This document shows positions 8,054-16,770 of a stretch of DNA of 64,000 nt, in pieces. Source of the DNA: Fuerstiella sp. (GTDB taxonomy: Bacteria > Planctomycetota > Planctomycetia > Planctomycetales > Planctomycetaceae); contig JAKVAZ010000016.1 in the NCBI GenBank assembly GCA_022447225.1, positions 62,001 to 126,000 on the forward strand. Direction: 5' to 3'. Each line of letters begins with the position of its first letter. Position 1 is the stretch's first letter. Both the position numbers and the translations under genes were made by a program. The notes under the pieces are model-generated. The model did no database searches and had not been told where the DNA came from. It saw only the letters and a program-made list of their open reading frames with translations.

Positions 8054-10588
8054 ATGCCTGTGATCCTGCCGTCCTCAATCACACTCCCGTTTACCGATAG
8101 CTGCCATGGGCGATTTTGGCAGACGAAGGTGACCTCCGGCAGCATCTATTTATTCCTGATACTCTCACCCTTTGCCTTTGCTGCCGGTGAATCAGCATCA
8201 CAGAAGACAGCCTCGACTCAGGGAATCAGAGAACGGATCAGTCAGTTGACTGCGGAACAGGCTGCAGCGGCAGACGAACAGAGGTTGCAGTCTGAGGCAG
8301 CGGACGGAACACAGAAAGCCATCCGCCGACTGAAGGATGAACTGGTTAATGCTGTTCAGCGACTGGAGACACATGAGGAAGCCAGGAAATTCGCGGAATC
8401 CCGCGAGACACAGGTCACGAACGCCATCGGTTTACTGAGGATTCAGCTTGAACGTCATCTTGCGGCCGATGAGCTTCAGCTTGACGCTGACAATGCATTG
8501 AAGCGACTCAGGAAACAGCATGCGGAAATCGATCAGGTCACGGATGAACTGGCTGAGTTACATCAGGAATCATTTGCTGCAGAGCAGTCCGCTCTTCGGA
8601 GCGTCCGACAGGCCGACAGCATTGCGAAACAGGCTGAAGAAATTCGCCTGAAGCTTCCCGACGCCGAAGACGCAGTTCGTCTGGCGGAAAATGAAATGGA
8701 AGAGGCACGAACACAGTCAATCGGTGCGGGGCGGGAATTGGCAGCTCAAACCCGACTGCTGGATCAGGCCGGACTGGGTGTGACAAGAGCAGACCGTACC
8801 GCCGAACGCCTGAGGAATACTGCGGCGGCTGTTGACAGATCAATGTCTTCGCTTCGGCTGGTTATGGACCAGTCGCCGGAGAGAGCAGAGGATCAGGTGG
8901 CGATGCTGGTGCACGTGCACCAGCAGATCCGTCCGCTGCAGGAACGTGCTCAACAGTTTCTGGACGAGAATCTCGCTGTCGTCGCAGAGCAACAGAAGCA
9001 GTACGACTCAGCTGCAGACGAATTCGAACGGGCCGAATCTGAGCGTCGCATGAAGACAGACATCCATTCTCAGATCAGCCGTCGGCATTTCGCACAGCAA
9101 AGGGAAGTGGTACGACTCATGACTGTCAGTCAGGAGTGCCGCGATAGTGCGTCAGAATTCATGGAACAAAAGGAACAGCTGCGATCAGAAATCTTCCGTA
9201 CGAACCGAAGAATTGCAGAGTTGAATACTGTTCTCGACCGATTACAGGATCGCTGGGTGGATGTGCAGAACCACGCGGAACGGGCTCTGGAACCGCTGGG
9301 CCGGTTTGTTTCGTTCTCTCGCCACATCGCGCCGATACTGGTTCGGCGTTGTACGGCGTGTCACAACACTCGAACTGCCGAAGGAGGGCTAAATCTGAAT
9401 TCTTATGCGAGTCTGCTGAAAGGAGGAGAGTCCGGAGTATCACTGACTGCTCACCATGCTGACGATTCTCTGTTATTCAGCATGGTTCAGGATGGCTCGA
9501 TGCCCCAAGATGCCGATCCGCTGACTTCGGAGGAAATCGACAGAATTCGTCGATGGATTGATGTGGGTGCACCTCTGGATGCCGTTGCATCAGCGGATGC
9601 GGACCTGTTTGATCTCATTCCGGAAATGCCTCAACCCGGTCCGCCGGATACATACCGGATTCCCATTCCTGTTCTAGCAGCGGCGTTTTCTCCGGATGGA
9701 TCGCTGCTGGCGACATCCGGATACCACGAAATTCTGTTGTGGAGCACTAATGGCGAACTGATTCGACGAATCACCAATGTTGCTCAGCGGGTGAATGATC
9801 TGGCATTCACTGCAGATGGTGCGACTCTCATTGCGGCAGCCGGAACGCCGGGCCAGCTTGGAGAATTGAAACTGTTTCGAGTGGCTGATGGGACCCACCT
9901 GGGGACACCGGTACGCACAACGGACAGTGTTTATACGGTTTCCCTCAGTCCTGACGGATCACGGCTGGCTGCCGGTGGCGCTGATCGAAAGGTTACGATT
10001 ATCGACATAGAGACTCAAGAGGTTCTGCACACGATCGAAGACCATGCCGACTCGGTGATGGATGTGGCCTGGTCACCCCGGAGTGACCGGGTCGTTTCTG
10101 CCAGTTATGACAAGTCTTGCCGGGTGTTCGATGCAGCAAGCGGACAGGTTCTGAAGACTTTTACCAGTCACGGACAGCCAGTGTATACCGTATCATTCCT
10201 GCCGGACGGTGAGTCGCTCGTCAGCGGTGGCGGTGACAGGAAGCTGCGGGTGTGGCCGGTGGTTGATGAGAAGCAACTTCGGGAGATCACAGGATTTGGT
10301 GATCCTGTTTTTCGAGTTGTAGTCACGGCAGATGGACGCGTGTACTCAGCAGGTGCCGACAGTCAGATTCGTGAGCATCAGTTGTCAGACGGCGAACTTG
10401 TGCGAACGATGACCGGCCATACAGACTGGGTGTACGCACTCGCATTCGACGCTCAGGGCAACCGGCTGGCAACAGGTTGCTACGACGGAGAAGTCCGGTT
10501 GTGGAACTCGTCTGACGGTACGGTGTCCCGTTCATTCGTTGCTGTTCCTCAGCAGAACATCACCGACGTGACGGTTTCAGAGCGTTAG
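8054..10588 (+). CDS. Coiled-coil / PSCyt cytochrome c / WD40 propeller protein, exported
   Basis: An ~844-aa protein with three modules. After a hydrophobic segment (SIYLFLILSPFAFA) that should act as signal or anchor, residues ~40-420 are heptad-rich, Glu/Gln/Arg/Ala-dominated coiled coil. A single cytochrome c site CTACH is at C433-H437, with the PSCyt1 context GGLNLNSYASLLKGGESG after it and SMPQDADPLT as the Met-side loop. The C-terminal ~300 residues are WD40-like blades (AAFSPDGSLLATSG, VSLSPDGSRLAAGG, VAWSPRSDRVVSAS, LAFDAQGNRLATG). This architecture is known mainly in planctomycetes; function is unproven, and an envelope redox or scaffold role is my inference. The start is uncertain: the hydrophobic stretch lies ~30 residues inside this ATG, and a GTG nearer to it is possible. 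Confidence 0.75.
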   Translation: MPVILPSSITLPFTDSCHGRFWQTKVTSGSIYLFLILSPFAFAAGESASQKTASTQGIRERISQLTAEQAAAADEQRLQSEAADGTQKAIRRLKDELVNAVQRLETHEEARKFAESRETQVTNAIGLLRIQLERHLAADELQLDADNALKRLRKQHAEIDQVTDELAELHQESFAAEQSALRSVRQADSIAKQAEEIRLKLPDAEDAVRLAENEMEEARTQSIGAGRELAAQTRLLDQAGLGVTRADRTAERLRNTAAAVDRSMSSLRLVMDQSPERAEDQVAMLVHVHQQIRPLQERAQQFLDENLAVVAEQQKQYDSAADEFERAESERRMKTDIHSQISRRHFAQQREVVRLMTVSQECRDSASEFMEQKEQLRSEIFRTNRRIAELNTVLDRLQDRWVDVQNHAERALEPLGRFVSFSRHIAPILVRRCTACHNTRTAEGGLNLNSYASLLKGGESGVSLTAHHADDSLLFSMVQDGSMPQDADPLTSEEIDRIRRWIDVGAPLDAVASADADLFDLIPEMPQPGPPDTYRIPIPVLAAAFSPDGSLLATSGYHEILLWSTNGELIRRITNVAQRVNDLAFTADGATLIAAAGTPGQLGELKLFRVADGTHLGTPVRTTDSVYTVSLSPDGSRLAAGGADRKVTIIDIETQEVLHTIEDHADSVMDVAWSPRSDRVVSASYDKSCRVFDAASGQVLKTFTSHGQPVYTVSFLPDGESLVSGGGDRKLRVWPVVDEKQLREITGFGDPVFRVVVTADGRVYSAGADSQIREHQLSDGELVRTMTGHTDWVYALAFDAQGNRLATGCYDGEVRLWNSSDGTVSRSFVAVPQQNITDVTVSER

Positions 10589-10845
10589 TTCTCTTTTTCT
10601 CGTGTTCCGGGGTCTGTTCTGCCTGACCAGTCGGCGCTGACCGGTTGTACTACCAGCGAGACGGGCGGGCACGTTATGCGGTCTGCGGGAGTATGCCGAT
10701 TGACGGCGACCTGTTCGAATGTGTCGTCAGAAAGAAACCGAGGAACAGGTTGATCGCTCAGACCGCAGCGGATTCTGTCTGTGTAAAACGCCTGCGGACG
10801 AGCTGACGATTGAATCGGTCGAACCGACACAATACAAACACTGAG

Positions 10846-11970
10846 ATGACACAACAGCCCCTCTTTCTGGATTCCGACCGATGTCGCGACCGTCAGCAGC
10901 GTATCTGCTCGCAATTTGCTGAATTGGGAATTGATCGGGCTGTCTTCGTGTCTCCTGAGAACGTGCAGTACCTGACGGGGTTTCGATCGCATCAGTTACT
11001 GCGTTCGGTCGTGTGTCTCGATTTCGACGGTACGTGTACGCTGGTTGCTCCAAATTCTGAACCTGAAGCAATTGCGGCTGATACGGTTCTGATATATGAG
11101 GCGCAGTGGCACGCCACGTTACGGCAGGAGCAGATGGAAGTTGCTGCCCGACTGCTGGTCGATTCTGTTGGGGGCAGCAGTGAGCGACTTGGCCTTGAGT
11201 TTTCGGAGCGCAGTCCGCATTTGATTCGCGCATTTGATGTCACAGATGCTTCTCTGAAACAGCTTACTGATATCGATCCTGCGCTTTGGCGACAGCGTCG
11301 TCACAAGGACCCGGACGAGCTGGTGATGATTCGCCGGGCTATTGACTGCACGTCAGCCATGTATGACAGAGCGAGGGAAATCATCGTTCCGGGGATCAGC
11401 GAACTCCGGGTATTCAGTGAACTCCACGCTGCCGCGGTTGACGTCGCCGGTGAACCACTGCTGGCTCTTGGAAATGACTATCAATGTAACTCCCCCGGAG
11501 GTCCTCCGCGTGACCGTCCTGCTCAGGACGGTGAACTCTTTATACTTGACCTCGGGCCCTGTTACCGCGGCTATTATGCTGACAACTGTCGGACGATTGC
11601 GGTATCCGGTGAGCCGACTGACTTGCAACACGAAGCATGGCAGGTGATTGTCGATGTGCTGGATATGGTTGAACGTTCTGTGCGGCCAGGGATTTCCTGT
11701 CGGGATTTGTTCAATCAGGCCAAAACAATGCTTGATGAGTATCGTCCGGATGCCTTTATCCACCATCTGGGGCATGGCTTCGGTCTGTATCCTCATACGG
11801 CTCCCCATCTCAACCCGCACTGGGATGACGTATTCGAAGAAGGAGATACCTTCACTGCAGAACCGGGGCTGTATACAGAGGAACTGCAGGCCGGAATTCG
11901 ACTGGAGCAAAATTACATCGTCACCAGTGACGGCGTCGAACGACTGACAAACTTCTCCCTGGAGATGTAA
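10846..11970 (+). CDS. M24-family metallopeptidase (Xaa-Pro dipeptidase/aminopeptidase-like)
   Basis: Cytoplasmic 374-aa creatinase/prolidase-fold enzyme that hydrolyses the bond before proline in peptides, or a related substrate. The N-terminal creatinase-type domain (about 1-135, with VSPENVQYLTGF) precedes the pita-bread catalytic domain. All five dinuclear-metal ligands are visible: D235 (LDLGPCYRG), D246 (YYADNCRT), H310 (HHLGHGFGL), E339 (TAEPGLY) and E354 (RLEQNY). I chose the ATG at 10846; an upstream in-frame ATG at 10810 adds twelve polar residues. It converges with the ABC-F gene, 44 bases away. Exact peptide specificity is not readable. Confidence 0.88.
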   Translation: MTQQPLFLDSDRCRDRQQRICSQFAELGIDRAVFVSPENVQYLTGFRSHQLLRSVVCLDFDGTCTLVAPNSEPEAIAADTVLIYEAQWHATLRQEQMEVAARLLVDSVGGSSERLGLEFSERSPHLIRAFDVTDASLKQLTDIDPALWRQRRHKDPDELVMIRRAIDCTSAMYDRAREIIVPGISELRVFSELHAAAVDVAGEPLLALGNDYQCNSPGGPPRDRPAQDGELFILDLGPCYRGYYADNCRTIAVSGEPTDLQHEAWQVIVDVLDMVERSVRPGISCRDLFNQAKTMLDEYRPDAFIHHLGHGFGLYPHTAPHLNPHWDDVFEEGDTFTAEPGLYTEELQAGIRLEQNYIVTSDGVERLTNFSLEM

Positions 11971-12014
11971 AGTCAATCGTCCTTTCCGATCTGGTATTCA
12001 CCTGGGGCACCGTG

Positions 12015-13817
12015 TTACGAATTCTGAAGCTCTTCCAGCTCTTCCCAGCGGTCACAGGCGGTTTCCAGTTGTTTGGTGAGCGATTGTAGTGACGCTGTTG
12101 CTTCGGCAATCACCGAAGAGTCCTGTCGGTAGAATTCCGGATCTGCCATCTGTTCGTGCAGTTGTGACTGTTGATCTTCCAATGCTGTGATTTGATCCGG
12201 AAGATCGTCCAGTTCTCGCTGTTCTTTGTAACTGAGTTTTGTTTTTTTTGGTGAATCGCGAGACGTTTGTTCACTGGGAATCTCTGCTTTTTCTGCCGGT
12301 TCAGAAACAGATTCAGGTCGCTGCCGAAGATAATCGTCGTAGCCTCCATCGTATTCCCGCACGACACCATCCGGTTCGAACGCGATGGTGCTGGTCACGA
12401 CATTGTTAAGAAACGCGCGATCGTGACTGATCAGCAGTACTGTCCCGGCATACTGACTGACAAGTTCTTCCAGTAACTCCAGTGTTTCTGCATCCAGGTC
12501 ATTAGTGGGTTCGTCAAGCACCATGACATTGGACGGTTGCCTGAACAATTTTGCCAGCATCAGCCGATTTTGTTCTCCACCGGAAAGATACCGCGCGGGA
12601 CGGCGTGCTCGTTCCGGTGTGAACAAAAAATCCTGCAGGTAACCGTAGATATGTCTGCTCCGGCCGTTGATCAGCAGTGTGTCCTGTCCTTCGCCAACGT
12701 TTTCGACGACGGTTTTGGTTTCATCGATTGATTCCCGCAGCTGATCGAAGTAGATGATCTGCAGATTGGTGCCGGTACGGACGGATCCGGAACACGGTGT
12801 CAATTCGCCAAGCAGGATTTTAATGAGTGTGGTTTTCCCGGCTCCGTTCGGCCCGATAATCCCCACCCGGTCCCCGCGTGAGACCGATGTCGAGAAACCA
12901 GTGACGACGGGATGTCCTTGCCAGGCAAATGTGATCTGCTTCGCTTCCAGAACCAGTTGGCCGGACCGCTCAGCATCGGCCGCTTGCATACGGACTTTGC
13001 CGATTCGAATACGGCGCTGACTGTGTTCTTCCCTCATTTTTTTTAATGCACGCACGCGGCCCTCGTTGCGCGTGCGGCGTGCTTTGATTCCTTTCCGGAT
13101 CCATACTTCTTCTTCGGCCAGTCTGCGGTCGAAGGCTGCATTCTGTTTGGTTTCGGCGTCCAGAAATTCCTGACGACGCAGCAGAAATGTGTTGTAGTCG
13201 CAGGTCCAGTCGAACAGTCCTGCTCGGTCAATTTCCATGATTCGAACGGCCAGCCGCTGCAGAAACACACGATCGTGAGTCACAAAGATGATTGCTCCGG
13301 AATAACCGCTGAGAAAACGTTCCAGCCAGGCGATCGAGTCGACGTCCAGATGGTTCGTCGGTTCGTCGAGCAGGAGAATATCGGGGTCGGAGACCAGTGT
13401 CTGAGCCAGCAACACCCGTCGTTTCATACCGGAACTGAGAGACGCAAACGGTGCTTCTGCCTGTAGGTCGAGACGAGACAACACACGGTCCACCTTCTGC
13501 TGGTGTTCCCAGTCAGGCAGATCCTGGACCGATGCGTTGATGTTGAGCCCCTGTCGAACAATACCGGCCACGTCCAGATGACTTTCATCAGGAACTTCCT
13601 GAATGAGTCTGCCGATGGTGACCGTCTCGTCCATGACGATACTGCCGTCATCCGGACTGAACTCACCGCAAAGCAGCTTAAGCAGTGTGGACTTGCCGGT
13701 CCCATTCCGACCGACAAGACCGATGCGTTCCCCCGATTCCACCGTAAAGTTGATCTGATCGAACAGCAGTGGTCCACCGTGAGTGAACGAAAGATTGCGG
13801 ACATAAAGAAGGGACAT
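12015..13817 (-). CDS. ABC-F family ATPase (Uup-like)
   Basis: Cytosolic, ribosome-associated ABC-F protein of 600 aa with two ATP-binding cassettes and no membrane domain. Cassette one has Walker A GRNGTGKS, signature LSSGMKRR and Walker B LLLDEPTNHLD; cassette two has GPNGAGKT, LSGGEQNR and VMVLDEPTNDLD. Between them lies a charged linker (GIKARRTRNEGRVRALKKMR). The last ~80 residues form a Glu/Gln-rich coiled coil after a Ser/Glu linker, as in Uup, which binds DNA or RNA. Family members act on stalled ribosomes or branched DNA; resistance-type members also exist, so the role is not fixed. The ABM-domain gene lies 234 bases upstream on the same strand. Confidence 0.93.
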   Translation of the reverse strand: MSLLYVRNLSFTHGGPLLFDQINFTVESGERIGLVGRNGTGKSTLLKLLCGEFSPDDGSIVMDETVTIGRLIQEVPDESHLDVAGIVRQGLNINASVQDLPDWEHQQKVDRVLSRLDLQAEAPFASLSSGMKRRVLLAQTLVSDPDILLLDEPTNHLDVDSIAWLERFLSGYSGAIIFVTHDRVFLQRLAVRIMEIDRAGLFDWTCDYNTFLLRRQEFLDAETKQNAAFDRRLAEEEVWIRKGIKARRTRNEGRVRALKKMREEHSQRRIRIGKVRMQAADAERSGQLVLEAKQITFAWQGHPVVTGFSTSVSRGDRVGIIGPNGAGKTTLIKILLGELTPCSGSVRTGTNLQIIYFDQLRESIDETKTVVENVGEGQDTLLINGRSRHIYGYLQDFLFTPERARRPARYLSGGEQNRLMLAKLFRQPSNVMVLDEPTNDLDAETLELLEELVSQYAGTVLLISHDRAFLNNVVTSTIAFEPDGVVREYDGGYDDYLRQRPESVSEPAEKAEIPSEQTSRDSPKKTKLSYKEQRELDDLPDQITALEDQQSQLHEQMADPEFYRQDSSVIAEATASLQSLTKQLETACDRWEELEELQNS

Positions 13818-14051
13818 GTGATGTCGCAGCTGAACGCTGATATGTTGTACCGGTCAGGAACGCCCAACTATCGCAGATCATACTGCAGATGTCATGCTGT
13901 TTGTACGAATGCCTTCCGGATTCACTGTCGTGCCGTAGTGCCGAACGACATTAGCGCCTGTCGGGGGTTGCGTGATGCCTTTTTGAGGCCTGCCGGTGTT
14001 GAGTCCGCCTGGTCGTGCATCATCGTTTTCGGGAACCGGGGATGCACAGGT

Positions 14052-14357
14052 TTACGTTGCCTCAAGAATTCGGAGTTCTGACGATTCGATGAAATCCTGG
14101 ACTTTCGGGCGATACGCTTCCATATGGGGAGCAACAAGGTGTGCCTTCAGCGAAGGCAGTGACGTCCATTTTTCGACGATGGTGACACGGTCTTCATCCG
14201 TATTCTGATTTCCTAATCCGGCTGGAGTGTCGATGGTCGGTCCATAATCGATGCAGCCGTCTTCCCTGAGAACTTCCGGAACTATGGCCCGGAATTCCTT
14301 CAGAAAGTTTTCGCGTTGGCCAGGTTTGCACACAATGGTTACGATCACGATCATCAT
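14052..14357 (-). CDS. Antibiotic-biosynthesis-monooxygenase (ABM) domain protein
   Basis: A 101-aa stand-alone dimeric alpha/beta-barrel protein. The pattern VIVTIVCKPGQRENFLKEF, then REDGCIDYG, then EKWTSLPSLKAHLVAPHM is the ferredoxin-like ABM fold found in quinol monooxygenases (YgiN type) and in small stress proteins. ABM proteins commonly oxidise quinols or aromatic substrates without a bound cofactor; this substrate is unknown. Two adjacent ATG codons (14357 and 14354) could start it. It is divergent from the PDZ lipoprotein gene and lies upstream of the ABC-F gene. A second, Tat-exported protein of similar fold is encoded at 40855. Confidence 0.82.
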   Translation of the reverse strand: MMIVIVTIVCKPGQRENFLKEFRAIVPEVLREDGCIDYGPTIDTPAGLGNQNTDEDRVTIVEKWTSLPSLKAHLVAPHMEAYRPKVQDFIESSELRILEAT

Positions 14358-14590
14358 CGGTAAAATGTCTTTTTTAAAGGGATGGTTGCGGAAGACACTG
14401 TGTGTCGCAGCATATCGCCGGTCGTTTGGTAATCCGAGTCTGAAGACTCAAACAAAGAATTTCAGTATGGGTCCAACAGTGCCCGTTGTGCGTTCAGCCC
14501 GGACAGACCGTAAGCAGGCACCGGTGGTTCCTGTGTTGTGAGTCCACCGGACCACTGAACCGGATTCCAGGGGTGTGTTGGAGAATCAGC

Positions 14591-14980
14591 ATGAATCGAT
14601 TAACCGGGACGTCCTTTCCACGATGGTTGGGCCTGGGTTTGATCATCATGTTCTGCATTCATAATGGTGGATGTGGTCGTACTCCGGACCCCGCTCACGG
14701 ATTTTTCGGTATCATTCTTGTTGATCCTGCTGTGAAACCGTTGGTGATCGAGGGATTTGTTTCCGATAGTCCTGCTGCGAACACCGGGCTTCAGCCCGGT
14801 GACATCCTGCTTCGTGTTGATCGTTGCCGTGATCCAACGAATGATCAGTTGCTTTCTGTGTTGGAGCAGTATGTACCCGGCGACAGCGTCGGAATCCGCG
14901 TTGCACGAGCCAATGAAGAGTTGGAGTTTCGAGTGGAACTGGTGAGTTCCGTATTCATTGAACGGGCGATGTCTCAATGA
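14591..14980 (+). CDS. Small PDZ-domain lipoprotein
   Basis: A 129-aa envelope protein. The ATG at 14591 has a GGAGA ribosome site seven bases upstream and begins a leader with a hydrophobic core (WLGLGLIIMFCIHN) ending in a lipobox-like NGGC, so lipid anchoring is likely though the box is non-ideal. The rest is one PDZ domain: FFGIILVD, then EGFVSDSPAANTGLQPGDILLRVD, the classic carboxylate-binding and GLQPGD region. No protease domain is attached, so it may be an adaptor that binds C-termini of envelope proteins. An earlier in-frame ATG at 14486 would bury the leader. It converges with selO. Confidence 0.75.
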   Translation: MNRLTGTSFPRWLGLGLIIMFCIHNGGCGRTPDPAHGFFGIILVDPAVKPLVIEGFVSDSPAANTGLQPGDILLRVDRCRDPTNDQLLSVLEQYVPGDSVGIRVARANEELEFRVELVSSVFIERAMSQ

Positions 14981-15100
14981 TCGGCGTTGGGAGAACAGCT
15001 TTGAATGGGAACCTTTGTGATGGCGATGTGTTGTTGATTCACGGCCTGCACCCGACCTCTGACATGCATTAGATCGAAGCCGGATCGACAGGGAACAGCT

Positions 15101-16564
15101 TCAGGTTCCACAGAACGTAGCCTGAACCACTTCGTCCGGCATGGGGGCGGCTTCGTAGTCTGCCCGTTCCGGCTGTTGAGTGAATGGGTGCTGCAGGATT
15201 TCGTTGAGTCGATGGAAGGGGGTGAAATTGCCCTGATTTCCCGCCTGAATCGCTTCTTCAATGCGATGGTTGCGCGGAATGAACACCGGGTTTGTTTGCC
15301 GCATTAAGTCCGTTGCGCGACTTTGATCCACACTCTGCATCCGGACACGCCAGTCACGCAGCCAGTTCGTAATTGCTGCGGGTTCACTGAACAGAGTGAT
15401 GACGACTTCATCGTTGTTGTTTTCGAGTGCGTCGGGAAGATGACGAAATACCAGTGTGAAGTCGGCCTCACCATCGGCCATTGCCGTCAGCAGTGTTTGT
15501 GCGAGATTCCAGTCAAAATCTCTATCACCGGATTCCAGTCCAATTTTTGAAGTGAAGCGTCGCTGCAGGGAGTTGCTGTGGTGATCAGGAAATGATTCGA
15601 GCACTGACTGTGCCGCGGCAATGGCCTGCTGACGATCTTCATCGATAAGAGGCAGCAGAGTTTCTGCAAACCGGCTCAGGTTCCAAAGGCCGATCGGGGC
15701 CTGATTTGCATACGCGTAGCGGCCTTGGTGATCGATTGAACTGAATTTCTTTTGCGGGTGATAGCTATCCAGAAATGCACACGGACCGTAGTCGATTGTC
15801 TCTCCGGAGACTGACATGTTGTCGGTATTCATGACGCCGTGGATAAATCCAAGCTGCATCCAGTGAGCGATCAGATCTGCCTGGCGTTTGATCACGCTTT
15901 CCAGCAGGGCAAGATAAGGACACTCAGCCTGTTTGACGTCAGGATAGTGACGCGCAATCACGTAGTCAGCAAGGATTTTCAGATTGTCGTCGTCCTGCCG
16001 GGCGGCGAACCACTGAAACGTACCGATGCGAATGTGTGACTGCGCAATTCGAGTGAAGACACCACCGGGCATCATCCCTTCGCGGACGACCTGATCGCCA
16101 CTGGCCACTGCGGCCAGTGCTCTCGTCGTTGGTACACCGAGAGCGGCCATGGCTTCGGAAACGATGTATTCTCGCAGGACCGGCCCCAGTGCCGATCGAC
16201 CGTCGCCTCGGCGCGAGAACGCTGTGGGGCCGGAGCCTTTTAACTGAACGTCGCGGCGGACTCCGTTGTTGTCAATGACTTCACCAAGCAGAATCGCCCG
16301 CCCGTCACCGAGTTGAGGTGAGAAGCCGCCGAACTGGTGCCCGGAATATGCCATTGCCAGTGGATCAGCACCATCTGCTTGCAGGTTCCCTGCAAGGATG
16401 TCCAGACCTTTGACTGAATCAAGCCGGTCGACATCGATGCCAAGATCGACTGCCAGATTGTGATTCAGCCGGATCATTTCCGGCGCACTGACCGGAGTCG
16501 GTTCATTTCGCCGGAAGAATGCGTCCGGCAGACGGGCGTAGGTATTGTCGAAACGGAACGGCAT
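15101..16564 (-). CDS. selO: Protein adenylyltransferase SelO (YdiU/UPF0061)
   Basis: SelO pseudokinases transfer AMP from ATP to Ser, Thr or Tyr of redox-related proteins. The 487-aa length and signatures fit: LGDGRAILLGEV, VQLKGSGPTAFSRRGDGRSA (nucleotide loop with the inverted kinase geometry), and HGVMNTDNMSVSGETIDYGP, holding the metal-binding Asn and the DYGP equivalent of the DFG motif. The C-terminus ends with FCGT; this Cys sits where eukaryotic homologues carry selenocysteine, and no UGA readthrough is needed here. The gene converges with the PDZ lipoprotein. Cytoplasmic location is expected from the absence of a leader. Confidence 0.95.
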   Translation of the reverse strand: MPFRFDNTYARLPDAFFRRNEPTPVSAPEMIRLNHNLAVDLGIDVDRLDSVKGLDILAGNLQADGADPLAMAYSGHQFGGFSPQLGDGRAILLGEVIDNNGVRRDVQLKGSGPTAFSRRGDGRSALGPVLREYIVSEAMAALGVPTTRALAAVASGDQVVREGMMPGGVFTRIAQSHIRIGTFQWFAARQDDDNLKILADYVIARHYPDVKQAECPYLALLESVIKRQADLIAHWMQLGFIHGVMNTDNMSVSGETIDYGPCAFLDSYHPQKKFSSIDHQGRYAYANQAPIGLWNLSRFAETLLPLIDEDRQQAIAAAQSVLESFPDHHSNSLQRRFTSKIGLESGDRDFDWNLAQTLLTAMADGEADFTLVFRHLPDALENNNDEVVITLFSEPAAITNWLRDWRVRMQSVDQSRATDLMRQTNPVFIPRNHRIEEAIQAGNQGNFTPFHRLNEILQHPFTQQPERADYEAAPMPDEVVQATFCGT

Positions 16565-16770
16565 GGATACTGATTATGAGGGCGGAACGACGGATGAAAC
16601 ACGAGATAACAGGGATGCTTCTGTGAGACAACACGGGTAGGGTGGAATGTCACTGATCGTTGCTTGTTTGTACCGGCTCCGGCAATCATAATCTGCCTGC
16701 ACGGCACCCTTTGAGAATTTTTCCTGCCTGGCATATTAACATTCACCGGACCATCGACGCGAATCCAGAA

